Source: Pseudomonas moorei
GTDB taxonomy: Bacteria > Pseudomonadota > Gammaproteobacteria > Pseudomonadales > Pseudomonadaceae
NCBI RefSeq assembly: GCF_008801475.1
Contig: NZ_VZPP01000014.1
Span: 124,001-188,000, forward strand
DNA length: 64,000 bases
Direction: 5' to 3'
Of the stretch, positions 17,991 through 26,975 are shown in pieces. The position numbers and the translations under genes were made by a program. Every line of letters starts with the position of its first letter. Positions within the stretch are counted from its first letter, which is position 1. The notes under the pieces are model-generated. The model was given only the letters and a program-made list of their open reading frames with translations. It made no database searches and had not been told where the DNA came from.

Positions 17991-18284
17991 CTATTGTTCA
18001 TCCTCTTCCTCATTCACTCGGTCCCTGAGCTCTTTACCCGGCTTGAAATGCGGAACGAACTTGCCGTCAAGGCTGACGGACTGACCGGTTTTTGGATTGC
18101 GACCTACGCGCGGTGCGCGGTAATGCAGGGAGAAGCTGCCAAACCCACGGATCTCGATACGATCACCTGTGGCCAGACATTGGGACATTTGCTCAAGCAT
18201 GGTCTTGATGGCCAGCTCCACATCCTTTGATGAGAGTAGCCCTTGATGGGTGACAATTCGTTCGATCAACTCCGACTTCGTCAT
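17991..18284 (-). CDS. ihfB: Integration host factor subunit beta
   Basis: A 97-residue DNA-bending protein that pairs with IhfA. The HU/IHF fold is clear: MTKSELIERI at the start, the core RIEIRGFGSFSL, the DNA-intercalating arm GRNPKTGQSV with its proline, and FKPGKELRDRVN at the end. The length is typical. GAAGGG precedes the ATG. It lies downstream of rpsA on the same strand, as in most gamma-proteobacteria, with a small lipoprotein gene and the rpsA terminator in between, so it probably has its own promoter. Confidence 0.97.
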   Translation of the reverse strand: MTKSELIERIVTHQGLLSSKDVELAIKTMLEQMSQCLATGDRIEIRGFGSFSLHYRAPRVGRNPKTGQSVSLDGKFVPHFKPGKELRDRVNEEEDEQ

Positions 18285-18389
18285 ATTTTTCCCTTCTTTT
18301 TCAAGCAGCTAGGAAAATCGCTCAAAAGGTTTTAGCACGCCCGGAAGAATTTGAACAGCCCGAGTTTGACATCCCCTCACCCCGCATGA

Positions 18390-18668
18390 TCATCTGCAAA
18401 TAACCAGCATCGTTCGCGTCCAATAGCCGGCCGGATTGAAGCCAAAGGGAAACTCATCCTCTTCCTTTACATCATCGGACCTGGCCACAACCTTGTAACC
18501 TGCACCCTTGCACTCCCTGGCTGCGCGCCGCTGACACTTCTCCCATCCAGAGCCCAATCCCGAACAATCAATCTCAATACCACTGACTCCGCGCACCGCG
18601 TGAGTCTTGGCATTGGTGGTACAGCCCGCCAATGTCAGAACTGCTATTGCGACAATGAGCTTGTTCAT
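18390..18668 (-). CDS. Small putative lipoprotein
   Basis: A 92-residue protein with a lipoprotein signal: a short basic start, a hydrophobic stretch and the lipobox LAGC with the acceptor at Cys16. The mature part has several cysteines (in IDCSG, EKCQRR, REC and VICR), suggesting disulfides in the periplasm. I recognise no function. It lies between rpsA and ihfB on the same strand, after the rpsA terminator. Confidence 0.75.
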   Translation of the reverse strand: MNKLIVAIAVLTLAGCTTNAKTHAVRGVSGIEIDCSGLGSGWEKCQRRAARECKGAGYKVVARSDDVKEEDEFPFGFNPAGYWTRTMLVICR

Positions 18669-18824
18669 TCACTTCCTTACGCCAGGCATTCGCCTGACCA
18701 TCGTTCGACTCAGGCTAAGACTAGCTGCAAATAAACGATTGATCCTGCTAAAGAAAGAGACAGCTGTTAGAGACATTGGTTTCCCCACATCAATGCCGCC
18801 ATGCCCCCTGGTAAATTCCGGACA

Positions 18825-18856
18825 CAAAAAAGGGCGACCGAAGTCGCCCTTTTTTA
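18825..18856 (-). terminator. Intrinsic terminator after rpsA
   Basis: AGGGCGAC and GTCGCCCT form an eight-base stem with a CGAA loop, flanked by A6 and T6 runs, so it can stop transcription from either strand. It sits 15-45 bases after the rpsA stop. Confidence 0.9.
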
Positions 18857-18870
18857 CAGAAAGTCAGAAC

Positions 18871-20565
18871 TTAGTTCTGTTTTTCCGCTTGTGCAGCACG
18901 CAGCAGGTCACCCAGAGTGGTGGCTACTGGAGCATCCGTAGCTACTGGCTTGTCGCGCAGGCTCTGGATAGCTTCTTTCTCGTCTTCAACGTCTTTCGAC
19001 TTGATCGAGAGCTGGATTACGCGGCTCTTACGATCAACGCTGATGATCTTGGCTTCTACTTCTTCGCCTTCTTTCAGAACGTTGCGCGCGTCTTCAACGC
19101 GGTCACGGCTGATTTCGGAGGCTTTCAGAGTCGCTTCGATATCGTCGGCCAGAGTGATGATGGCGCCTTTAGCGTCAACTTCTTTCACGATGCCCTTAAC
19201 GATTGCGCCTTTGTCGTTCTCTTGAACGTACTCGGAGAACGGATCGCTTTCCAGCTGCTTGATACCCAGGGAGATACGCTCGCGCTCTGGGTCAACCGAC
19301 AGGATAACGGTGTCCAGCTCGTCGCCCTTCTTGAAGCGGCGTACGGCTTCTTCGCCCACTTCGTTCCAGGAGATGTCGGACAGGTGAACCAGACCGTCGA
19401 TACCGCCGTCCAGACCAATGAAGATACCGAAATCGGTGATCGACTTGATGGTGCCGGAGATTTTATCGCCCTTGTTGAACTGGCCAGAGAAATCTTCCCA
19501 TGGGTTAGATTTGCACTGCTTGATGCCCAGGGAGATACGACGACGCTCTTCGTCGATGTCCAGAACCATAACTTCCACTTCGTCGCCAACTTGTACGACT
19601 TTCGAAGGGTGGATGTTCTTGTTGGTCCAGTCCATTTCCGAAACGTGTACCAGACCTTCAACGCCTTCTTCCAGCTCAGCGAAGCAGCCGTAGTCGGTCA
19701 GGTTGGTTACACGAGCGGTAACGCGAGTGCTTTCTGGGTAACGGGCTTTGATAGCAACCCATGGATCTTCACCCAGTTGCTTGAGGCCCAGGGAAACACG
19801 ATTGCGCTCGCGATCGTACTTCAGAACCTTGACATCGATCTCGTCGCCAACGTTGACGATTTCGGAAGGATGCTTGATACGCTTCCAAGCCATGTCGGTG
19901 ATGTGCAGCAGGCCATCGACGCCACCCAGATCGACGAATGCGCCGTAATCGGTGAGGTTTTTGACGATACCTTTGACTTGCTGGCCTTCCTGCAGGGATT
20001 CCAGCAGAGCTTCACGCTCGGCGGAGTTCTCGGCTTCCAGGACGCTGCGACGGGAAACGACAACGTTGTTGCGCTTCTGGTCCAGCTTGATGACCTTGAA
20101 TTCCAGCTCTTTGCCTTCCAGGTGCGTGGTGTCGCGCACTGGACGGACGTCAACCAGAGAACCTGGCAGGAACGCACGGATGCCGTTAACGTCGACAGTG
20201 AAGCCGCCTTTAACCTTACCGTTGATAACGCCCTTGACCACTTCTTCGGCTGCGAAGGCTGCTTCCAGAACAATCCAGCATTCAGCGCGCTTGGCTTTTT
20301 CACGGGACAGCTTGGTTTCACCAAAGCCGTCTTCAACCGAGTCCAGAGCAACGTGAACTTCGTCACCGACGTTGATGTTCAGCTCGCCAGCGTCGTTGTA
20401 GAACTGCTCAAGCGGGATGAGTGCTTCAGACTTCAGGCCAGCGTGAACGGTTACCCAGCGAGCTTGGTAATCGATATCAACGATAACACCGGTGATGATG
20501 GAGCCTGCCTGAAGGTTCAGGGTTTTTAGGCTTTCTTCAAAGAGTTCCGCAAAGCTTTCGCTCAT
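18871..20565 (-). CDS. rpsA: 30S ribosomal protein S1
   Basis: Binds mRNA and brings it to the 30S subunit. The chosen ATG gives MSESFAELFEESLKTLN and 564 residues, the normal size; 15 further upstream codons are open but fit nothing. Six S1 repeats can be followed, with the repeated GxVxxxxxYGAFVDLGGVDGLLHITDM-type core and the SLGxKQL endings at about 85-residue spacing. AGGAA lies upstream of the start. It is the last gene of the aromatic supraoperon and ends at a strong terminator. A 119-base gap to cmk leaves room for its own promoter and for S1 autoregulation, which is known in E. coli. Confidence 0.98.
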   Translation of the reverse strand: MSESFAELFEESLKTLNLQAGSIITGVIVDIDYQARWVTVHAGLKSEALIPLEQFYNDAGELNINVGDEVHVALDSVEDGFGETKLSREKAKRAECWIVLEAAFAAEEVVKGVINGKVKGGFTVDVNGIRAFLPGSLVDVRPVRDTTHLEGKELEFKVIKLDQKRNNVVVSRRSVLEAENSAEREALLESLQEGQQVKGIVKNLTDYGAFVDLGGVDGLLHITDMAWKRIKHPSEIVNVGDEIDVKVLKYDRERNRVSLGLKQLGEDPWVAIKARYPESTRVTARVTNLTDYGCFAELEEGVEGLVHVSEMDWTNKNIHPSKVVQVGDEVEVMVLDIDEERRRISLGIKQCKSNPWEDFSGQFNKGDKISGTIKSITDFGIFIGLDGGIDGLVHLSDISWNEVGEEAVRRFKKGDELDTVILSVDPERERISLGIKQLESDPFSEYVQENDKGAIVKGIVKEVDAKGAIITLADDIEATLKASEISRDRVEDARNVLKEGEEVEAKIISVDRKSRVIQLSIKSKDVEDEKEAIQSLRDKPVATDAPVATTLGDLLRAAQAEKQN

Positions 20566-20684
20566 TTTAATTCCTGTTGATGAGGGCGAAGAATACGCCC
20601 ATCTCCACACCCCAGACGATGTGGGTTAGTTTCATTTAAAAGAAGCGCCGCAGGACTATGACTGGTCCCCCGCAGCCTTCTTGG

Positions 20685-21374
20685 TCACCCGGCGATATCG
20701 CGAATGGCGATCTCGCTCATGATGCGTTCCAGCACCTGGTCGATGGATAATTCCGTGGAATCCAGCTGTATGGCGTCAGCCGCCGGCTTGAGCGGGGCTA
20801 CCGCTCGCTGGGTGTCACGCTCATCGCGTGCACGTATCTCATCTAGCAGACTCGACAGACTAACACCATCGACTTTGCCCTTCAACTGCAAGTATCGACG
20901 GCGCGCACGCTCCTCGGCACTGGCAGTGAGAAAAATCTTCAGCGGCGCATCGGGAAAAACCACCGTGCCCATGTCGCGACCATCGGCCACCAGACCCGGC
21001 GCCTCCTGGAATGCACGCTGGCGCTGCAGCAGCGCCTCGCGTACCGCAGGCAATGCAGCCACTTGGGAAGCACCTGAGCCGACGCTTTCCGTACGGATCA
21101 CATCGCTGACTTCATCACCTTCCAGGATGATGCGCTGCAGCTGACCGTCGGTCGCAGCAATGAATTGCACATCCAGATGAGCGGCAAGTTTTTTCAGCAG
21201 CTCTTCATTGGTCAGGTCGACGCCGTGGTTGTGCGCAGCAAAAGCGAGCAGACGGTACAGCGCACCGGAATCCAGCAGATTCCAGCCCAGGCGCTTGGCC
21301 AGAATCCCGGCGACGGTGCCTTTGCCGGAACCGCTTGGCCCATCAATGGTGATGACCGGTGCAATGCTCTTCAC
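20685..21374 (-). CDS. cmk: Cytidylate kinase
   Basis: Phosphorylates CMP and dCMP with ATP. The start is a GTG giving KSIAPVITIDGPSGSGKGTV with the P-loop GPSGSGKG. The 229-residue length agrees with the E. coli enzyme; an upstream extension of 28 codons is open but not family-like. Further motifs are DSGALYR, DGRDMGTVVFPDA and the LID segment with RxxxL residues. The GTG overlaps the stop of the tyrA-aroA gene by four bases (GTGA), so translation is likely coupled. Confidence 0.96.
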   Translation of the reverse strand: MKSIAPVITIDGPSGSGKGTVAGILAKRLGWNLLDSGALYRLLAFAAHNHGVDLTNEELLKKLAAHLDVQFIAATDGQLQRIILEGDEVSDVIRTESVGSGASQVAALPAVREALLQRQRAFQEAPGLVADGRDMGTVVFPDAPLKIFLTASAEERARRRYLQLKGKVDGVSLSSLLDEIRARDERDTQRAVAPLKPAADAIQLDSTELSIDQVLERIMSEIAIRDIAG

Positions 21375-23614
21375 GACTGAGCCTCTTGGGCAACGCGGAT
21401 GCCGACCTGCGCACACAGCGCGAGGAAGTTGGGGAACGACGTCGCGACGTTGGCGCAATCATGGATGCGGATTGGCGCACTGGCACGCAGCGAGGCAACG
21501 CTGAACGCCATGGCAATCCGGTGATCGCCGTGACCGTGCACTTCGCCGCCGCCAATCTGGCCGCCATCGATGATGATGCCGTCCGGGGTCGGTTCGCACT
21601 TGACGCCCAGCGCCAGCAAGCCATCGGCCATCACCTGGATGCGATCCGATTCCTTGACCCGCAACTCTTCGGCGCCACGCAGCACAGTGCGCCCTTCGGC
21701 ACAGGCCGCGGCCACGAACAACACCGGGAATTCGTCGATCGCCAATGGAACCAGCGCTTCCGGAATCTCGATACCTTTGAGTTTAGCTGCACGTACGCGC
21801 AGGTCAGCTACCGGCTCGCCGCCCACTTCACGCTGGTTTTCCAGGGTGATGTCCGCACCCATCAGACGCAGGATGTCGATCACGCCGGTACGGGTCGGGT
21901 TGATGCCGACATGCTCGAGCACCAGCTCGGAGCCTTCGGCGATCGACGCCGCCACCAGGAAAAACGCCGACGACGAGATATCGCCCGGTACTTCGATATG
22001 GGTGGCGGTCAGCTTGTTGCCGGACTCTACCGAAGCAGTCGCGCCGTTGACGGTAACCGGATAGCCGAAACCACGCAGCATGCGCTCGGTATGGTCACGG
22101 GTCGGCGCGGGCTCGGTCACGGTGGTCTTGCCTTCGGCGTACAGACCCGCCAGCAACAGGCAGGACTTAACCTGGGCACTGGCCATTGGCATGGTGTAAG
22201 TCAGGCCCTTGAGCTTGTGGCCACCGCGAATGGTCATCGGAGGACGACCGTCAGCCGCCGTCTCGATCACGGCGCCCATTTCACGCAGCGGGTTGGCCAC
22301 GCGATTCATCGGACGCTTGGACAGCGACGCGTCGCCGGTCAGGGTACTGTCGAAGTCCTGCGCGGCCAGCAGGCCGGACAGCAGGCGCATCGAAGTACCG
22401 GAGTTGCCCAGGTAAATCGGGCCCGGCGCCGGCTTCAGACCATGCAGGCCGACGCCGTGAATGGTCACGCGACCGTGGTGCGGGCCTTCAATCACGACAC
22501 CCATGTCACGGAATGCCTGAAGGGTCGCCAGGGCGTCTTCGCCTTCGAGGAAACCTTCCACTTCGGTCACACCTTCGGCCAAGGAGCCCAGCATGATCGA
22601 ACGGTGGGAAATCGATTTGTCGCCTGGTACGCGAATCCGACCGGACAGGCGGCCACCAGGTTGAGCCAGGAAAATCAGATCGTTGGAATTCATAGCGTCC
22701 ACATAGGCCCGACGGGCCAGGATTTTACTGAAATGCTCGCGGGCAACCCGGGCGCGAGTGAAAACGCCCAACAATTGGTGCCCATCCCCTGCATCGACCG
22801 CGTCGCGCAAGGCGTCGAGATCGCTGCGAAATGTATCGAGTGTGCGCAGGACAGCTTCGCGGTTGGCGAGGAAGATGTCGTGCCACATGACCGGGTCGCT
22901 TCCGGCGATTCTTGTGAAATCGCGGAAACCGCCCGCAGCGTAACGGAAGATCTCAAGGTTTTCATTGCGCTTGGCCAACGAGTCGACCAAACCGAACGCC
23001 AGCAAGTGCGGCAGATGACTGGTCGCCGCCAACACTTCGTCGTGACGCTCGACCTGCATGTGCTCGACATCGGCACCCAATTCCCGCCACAAACGGTCGA
23101 CCACCGCCAATGCGGCCGGATCGGTCTGATCCAGCGGCGTCAGAATGACCTTATGGCGTCGAAACAGCTCGGCATTGGAGGCTTCCACCCCGCTCTGCTC
23201 GGAACCGGCAATCGGATGCCCCGGGACGAAGCGAGGCGGCATGCCACCAAAGGCCTCAGTTGCAGCACGCACCACATTACCCTTGGCACTGCCGACGTCG
23301 GTCAGGATCGCCGCGCCCAGATCCATGCCCGCCATTCGAGCGAGCAGTTTTTCCATGGCGAGGATCGGCACCGCCAACTGGATAACGTCCGCCCCCTGGC
23401 AAGCCAGCGCGAGGTCGTCTTCGCAACGATCCACCACACCCAGTTCAACCGCGAGTTTGCGTGACTGCGGATCGAGATCAACCCCGACCACTTCGCGGCA
23501 CAGACCACTCTCACGCAAGCCCTTGGCAAACGAACCGCCGATCAGGCCCAGACCGACCACCACCAGGCGCCCGATCATAGGTTCAGCAGATTGCAGTGCA
23601 GTGACATCACCCAC
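21371..23614 (-). CDS. Bifunctional prephenate dehydrogenase / EPSP synthase (TyrA-AroA fusion)
   Basis: A single 747-residue polypeptide with two enzymes of the shikimate and tyrosine branches. Residues ~15-300 form the NAD-dependent cyclohexadienyl dehydrogenase with GLGLIGGSFAKGL and the TDVGSAKG segment. From Met308 the 440 residues are a complete 5-enolpyruvylshikimate-3-phosphate synthase, with PGDKSISHRSIMLGSLAEG, GNSGTSMRLLSG and the final DHRIAMAF region. The start is a GTG overlapping the hisC stop by eight bases; the ATG at residue 13 is an alternative. The fusion is known in pseudomonads. Both catalytic halves look intact. Confidence 0.95.
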   Translation of the reverse strand: MGDVTALQSAEPMIGRLVVVGLGLIGGSFAKGLRESGLCREVVGVDLDPQSRKLAVELGVVDRCEDDLALACQGADVIQLAVPILAMEKLLARMAGMDLGAAILTDVGSAKGNVVRAATEAFGGMPPRFVPGHPIAGSEQSGVEASNAELFRRHKVILTPLDQTDPAALAVVDRLWRELGADVEHMQVERHDEVLAATSHLPHLLAFGLVDSLAKRNENLEIFRYAAGGFRDFTRIAGSDPVMWHDIFLANREAVLRTLDTFRSDLDALRDAVDAGDGHQLLGVFTRARVAREHFSKILARRAYVDAMNSNDLIFLAQPGGRLSGRIRVPGDKSISHRSIMLGSLAEGVTEVEGFLEGEDALATLQAFRDMGVVIEGPHHGRVTIHGVGLHGLKPAPGPIYLGNSGTSMRLLSGLLAAQDFDSTLTGDASLSKRPMNRVANPLREMGAVIETAADGRPPMTIRGGHKLKGLTYTMPMASAQVKSCLLLAGLYAEGKTTVTEPAPTRDHTERMLRGFGYPVTVNGATASVESGNKLTATHIEVPGDISSSAFFLVAASIAEGSELVLEHVGINPTRTGVIDILRLMGADITLENQREVGGEPVADLRVRAAKLKGIEIPEALVPLAIDEFPVLFVAAACAEGRTVLRGAEELRVKESDRIQVMADGLLALGVKCEPTPDGIIIDGGQIGGGEVHGHGDHRIAMAFSVASLRASAPIRIHDCANVATSFPNFLALCAQVGIRVAQEAQS

Positions 23615-24719
23615 GGGCCAGAACCTTGGCCAGCGCCTCGAGGAAGCGGCTGTTTTCCGCCGGCAAACCGATGGTGATACGGAGGTGATTCGGCATGCCG
23701 TAGTTGGCCACCGGGCGCACGATCACACCCTCACGCAGCAACCCTTGGAAAACCGGAGCCGCCACCTGACCGAGGTCGACACAAATGAAGTTGCCCTTGG
23801 AGGGAATCCAGCTCAGCCCCAGGTCGCGGAAACCCGCTTCCAATTGCTGCATGCCGGTTTCATTCAGGCGACGACTTTCGGCCAGGTACTCGGCGTCCTG
23901 CAGGGCGGCGCAAGCGGCAGCCAGGGCCAGGCTATTGACGTTGAACGGCTGGCGCACGCGGTTCAGCACGTCGGCGACCACGGCAGTGGACAAGCCATAG
24001 CCAACCCGTAGCGCCGCCAGGCCATAGGCCTTGGAGAACGTACGAGAAACCAGCAGGTTCGGGTAAGCCGCGAGGAAATCCAGGCCGTCCGGCAGATCGC
24101 TGCCTTCGGCGTACTCGATGTAGGCCTCGTCCAGCACCACCAGCACATGTTCCGGCACGTCCTGCAGGAATTCGTCCAGTGCCTCGGTATCGAACCAGGT
24201 CCCGGTCGGGTTGTTCGGGTTGGCGATGAACACCACGCGGGTGTTGGCGTCGATCGCGGCCAACATGGCCGGCAGGTCATGCCCCCAGTCTTTGGCCGGA
24301 ATCACTTTTGCCTGCGCACCCACCGCCTGGGTCACGATCGGATAGACCGCAAACGCGTGCTCGCTGAATACGGCGTTCAAACCCGGCGCCAGGTAAGCGC
24401 GCGCCACCAGCTCCAGAATGTCGTTGGAACCGTTGCCCAGCGTCACTTGACTCAGCTCGACGCGGCACTGCTCGGCCAGCAGGGTCTTGAGCGCAAAACC
24501 GTTGCCGTCCGGGTAGCGGGTCAGTTCCGCCAGCGCATCGCGGATGGCCGCCAGCGCCTTGGGGCTCGCGCCCAGGGGATTCTCATTGCTTGCCAGCTTG
24601 ACGATGCTGGCCGGATCGAGATCCAGCTCGCGAGCCAGTTCGTCCACAGGCTTGCCCGGAACATAAGGCGAAAGTTGTTGCACGCCCGGCTGCGCCAGAG
24701 CTAGGAAATTGCCACTCAT
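23607..24719 (-). CDS. hisC: Histidinol-phosphate aminotransferase
   Basis: PLP-dependent class I aminotransferase of 370 residues. Seen are KLASNENPLG near the N-terminus, NPNNPTGTW, the DEAYIEY aspartate and the PLP lysine in SRTFSKAYGLAALRVGYG, then the C-terminal arginine region RPVANYGMPNHLRITIG. Placed between pheA and tyrA-aroA, this HisC type is thought to serve both histidine synthesis and aromatic (tyrosine/phenylalanine) transamination in pseudomonads. It starts 12 bases after the pheA stop and overlaps the next gene by eight bases. Confidence 0.95.
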   Translation of the reverse strand: MSGNFLALAQPGVQQLSPYVPGKPVDELARELDLDPASIVKLASNENPLGASPKALAAIRDALAELTRYPDGNGFALKTLLAEQCRVELSQVTLGNGSNDILELVARAYLAPGLNAVFSEHAFAVYPIVTQAVGAQAKVIPAKDWGHDLPAMLAAIDANTRVVFIANPNNPTGTWFDTEALDEFLQDVPEHVLVVLDEAYIEYAEGSDLPDGLDFLAAYPNLLVSRTFSKAYGLAALRVGYGLSTAVVADVLNRVRQPFNVNSLALAAACAALQDAEYLAESRRLNETGMQQLEAGFRDLGLSWIPSKGNFICVDLGQVAAPVFQGLLREGVIVRPVANYGMPNHLRITIGLPAENSRFLEALAKVLARG

Positions 24720-24731
24720 TTGCTACCGCCC

Positions 24732-25826
24732 TTAGAGAACTGCTTTCGGGTAGGAACCCAGCACTTTGAGTGCCACTGCTTCCTGACTGATCTTTTCCAG
24801 CACACCCTTGACCAGCGGGTCGCGATGGTGGCCGACGAAGTCGATGAAGAACACGTAGGTCCATTTACCGCTGCGCGACGGACGCGTCTCGATTCGCGTC
24901 AGGTCGATGCCGTTTTCATGGAAAGGCACCAGCAACTCGTGAAGCGCGCCCGGCTTGTTGCTCATGGAGACGATGATTGAGGTCTTGTCGTCGCCGGTCG
25001 GTGGCACTTCCTGGCTGCCGATCATCAGGAAACGCGTGGAGTTGTCCGGGCGATCCTCGATTTTCTCCGCCAGTCGGGTCAGCCCGTACAGGCCGGCCGC
25101 CATGTCGCCGGCAATCGCCGCCGAATTCCACTCACCCTTGACCCGCTTGGCCGCTTCGGCGTTGCTGGACACCGCCACGCGCTCGACATTCGGGTAATGG
25201 GCGTCCAGCCACTTGCGGCACTGGGCCAGGGACTGGGCGTGGGAATAGATGCGACTGATGCTGTCGGTCTTGGTGTTCTCACCGACCAACAGGTGATGGT
25301 GGATGCGCAGCTCGACTTCGCCACAGATCACCATGTCGTGTTCCAGGAAGCTGTCCAGCGTGTGGTTGACCGCGCCTTCGGTGGAATTCTCCACCGGGAC
25401 CACACCAAAGTTCACCGCACCGGCCGCCACTTCACGGAACACTTCGTCGATCGCCGCCATCGGCTTGCTGATCACGGCATGGCCGAAGTGCTTCATGGCA
25501 GCGGCCTGGGTGAAGGTACCTTCAGGACCGAGGTAAGCGACTTTCAGCGGCTGCTCGAGCGCCAGGCACGAAGACATGATTTCGCGGAACAAACGCGCCA
25601 TCTCTTCGTTGCCCAGCGGCCCCTGGTTGCGCTCCATGACACGCTTGAGCACCTGAGCTTCGCGCTCAGGACGATAGAACACCGGCACTTCGCCTTCGGC
25701 CAGCGAGGCCATCTTTACTCGCGCGACTTCCTGGGCGCAGCGCGCACGCTCACTGATCAACTCCAGGACTTTTTCGTCCAGGGCATCAATGCGCAGGCGC
25801 AGTGCCTTGAGTTCTTGCTCAGACAT
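24732..25826 (-). CDS. pheA: Bifunctional chorismate mutase / prephenate dehydratase (P-protein)
   Basis: Makes phenylpyruvate from chorismate. Residues ~1-90 are the AroQ mutase helices (LRLRIDALDEKVLELISERA). Residues ~94-270 are prephenate dehydratase with YLGPEGTFTQAAA, PVENSTEGAVNHTLD and the TRFLMIG catalytic Thr-Arg-Phe. The C-terminal ~90 residues are the ACT regulatory domain with GALHELLVPF and the feedback motif IETRPSR, so phenylalanine inhibition is expected. The ATG overlaps the serC stop by one base. The length of 364 residues is normal. Confidence 0.97.
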   Translation of the reverse strand: MSEQELKALRLRIDALDEKVLELISERARCAQEVARVKMASLAEGEVPVFYRPEREAQVLKRVMERNQGPLGNEEMARLFREIMSSCLALEQPLKVAYLGPEGTFTQAAAMKHFGHAVISKPMAAIDEVFREVAAGAVNFGVVPVENSTEGAVNHTLDSFLEHDMVICGEVELRIHHHLLVGENTKTDSISRIYSHAQSLAQCRKWLDAHYPNVERVAVSSNAEAAKRVKGEWNSAAIAGDMAAGLYGLTRLAEKIEDRPDNSTRFLMIGSQEVPPTGDDKTSIIVSMSNKPGALHELLVPFHENGIDLTRIETRPSRSGKWTYVFFIDFVGHHRDPLVKGVLEKISQEAVALKVLGSYPKAVL

Positions 25827-26911
25827 TAGCCGTGTTCCTTCTCGAACTCTGCCATGTACGAAACCAGCGCATGGATGGCGTTGATATCGACGGCGTTATA
25901 GATGGAGGCGCGCATGCCGCCGACGGAACGGTGCCCCTTGAGGTTCAGCAGACCACGTTCGTCGGCACCGGCCAGGAACGGCTTGTCCAGACGGTCGTCC
26001 GCCAGACGGAAAGGCACGTTCATCCAGGAACGGTCCGACTTGTTGATCGGGTTGCTGTACAGGCCGCTGGCGTCGATGAAGTCGTACAGCGTGCGCTGCT
26101 TCACTTCGTTGAGCTTGCCGATGGCTTCGACACCACCCTGCTCTTTGAGCCACTCGAACACCAGGCCGGAGAGGTACCAGGCCAGGGTCGGCGGGGTGTT
26201 GTACATCGAGCCATTATCGGCCGCGACCTTGTAGTTGAGCATGGTCGGGCAGATGGAGCGGGCGTGACCCAGCAGGTCTTCGCGAACGATGTTGACCACG
26301 ATGCCGCTCGGGCCGATGTTTTTCTGGGCACCGGCGTAGATCATGCCGAAGCGCGAGACATCCACCGGACGCGAAAGAATGTCCGAGGACATGTCGGCCA
26401 CCAGCGGAACATCACCGGTTTCCGGAATCCACTGGAATTCCAGGCCACCGATGGTTTCGTTCGGCGCGTAGTGAACGTAGGCCGCGTCCTTGGACAGCTT
26501 CCACTCGTTCTGACCGGGAATAGCGAAATAGTCGTAAGGCTTGGCGGTAGCGGCAACATTGACATGGCCGTAGCGCGAAGCTTCTTCGATGGCTTTCTGC
26601 GACCAGATACCGGTATCGATATAGTCGGCAGTACCGCTTTCCGGCAACAGGTTCAGAGGAATCTGAGCAAATTGCTGGCTGGCGCCACCTTGCAGAAACA
26701 GCACTTTATAGTTCGAGGGGATATTCAGCAGATCACGCAGATCCTGCTCGGCCTTGGTGGCAATGGACACGAACTCATCACTGCGATGGCTCATCTCCAT
26801 GACCGACAGACCCTTGCCGTGCCAGTCGAGCAACTCGGACTGGGCACGCAACAGGACAGCTTCAGGAAGCGCAGCAGGACCTGCGCAGAAGTTATAGGCT
26901 CGTTTGCTCAC
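25826..26911 (-). CDS. serC: Phosphoserine aminotransferase
   Basis: PLP enzyme for serine and pyridoxine synthesis. The N-terminus SKRAYNFCAGPAALPEAVL, the FLQGGASQQFAQIPLNLL segment and the PLP lysine in YAGAQKNIGPSG are all present. Two in-frame GTG codons (26917 and 26911) could start it; the second gives the standard 361 residues and has GAGAG upstream. It is 64 bases downstream of gyrA on the same strand and coupled to pheA by a one-base overlap, heading the serC-pheA-hisC-tyrA/aroA-cmk series. Confidence 0.96.
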   Translation of the reverse strand: MSKRAYNFCAGPAALPEAVLLRAQSELLDWHGKGLSVMEMSHRSDEFVSIATKAEQDLRDLLNIPSNYKVLFLQGGASQQFAQIPLNLLPESGTADYIDTGIWSQKAIEEASRYGHVNVAATAKPYDYFAIPGQNEWKLSKDAAYVHYAPNETIGGLEFQWIPETGDVPLVADMSSDILSRPVDVSRFGMIYAGAQKNIGPSGIVVNIVREDLLGHARSICPTMLNYKVAADNGSMYNTPPTLAWYLSGLVFEWLKEQGGVEAIGKLNEVKQRTLYDFIDASGLYSNPINKSDRSWMNVPFRLADDRLDKPFLAGADERGLLNLKGHRSVGGMRASIYNAVDINAIHALVSYMAEFEKEHG

Positions 26912-26975
26912 ATCCACTCTCGCTATGCAATCACGGTAGCGGACAGAGCAAACACTCTGCCCTGCTACGATTTGG

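Noticed and set aside
18607..20529. 640-codon plus-strand frame opposite rpsA
   Set aside because: Mirror of the S1 repeats; the repeated pattern comes from the antisense of rpsA.
21359..23464. 701-codon plus-strand frame opposite tyrA-aroA
   Set aside because: Complementary shadow of the fusion gene; no motifs and no ribosome site.
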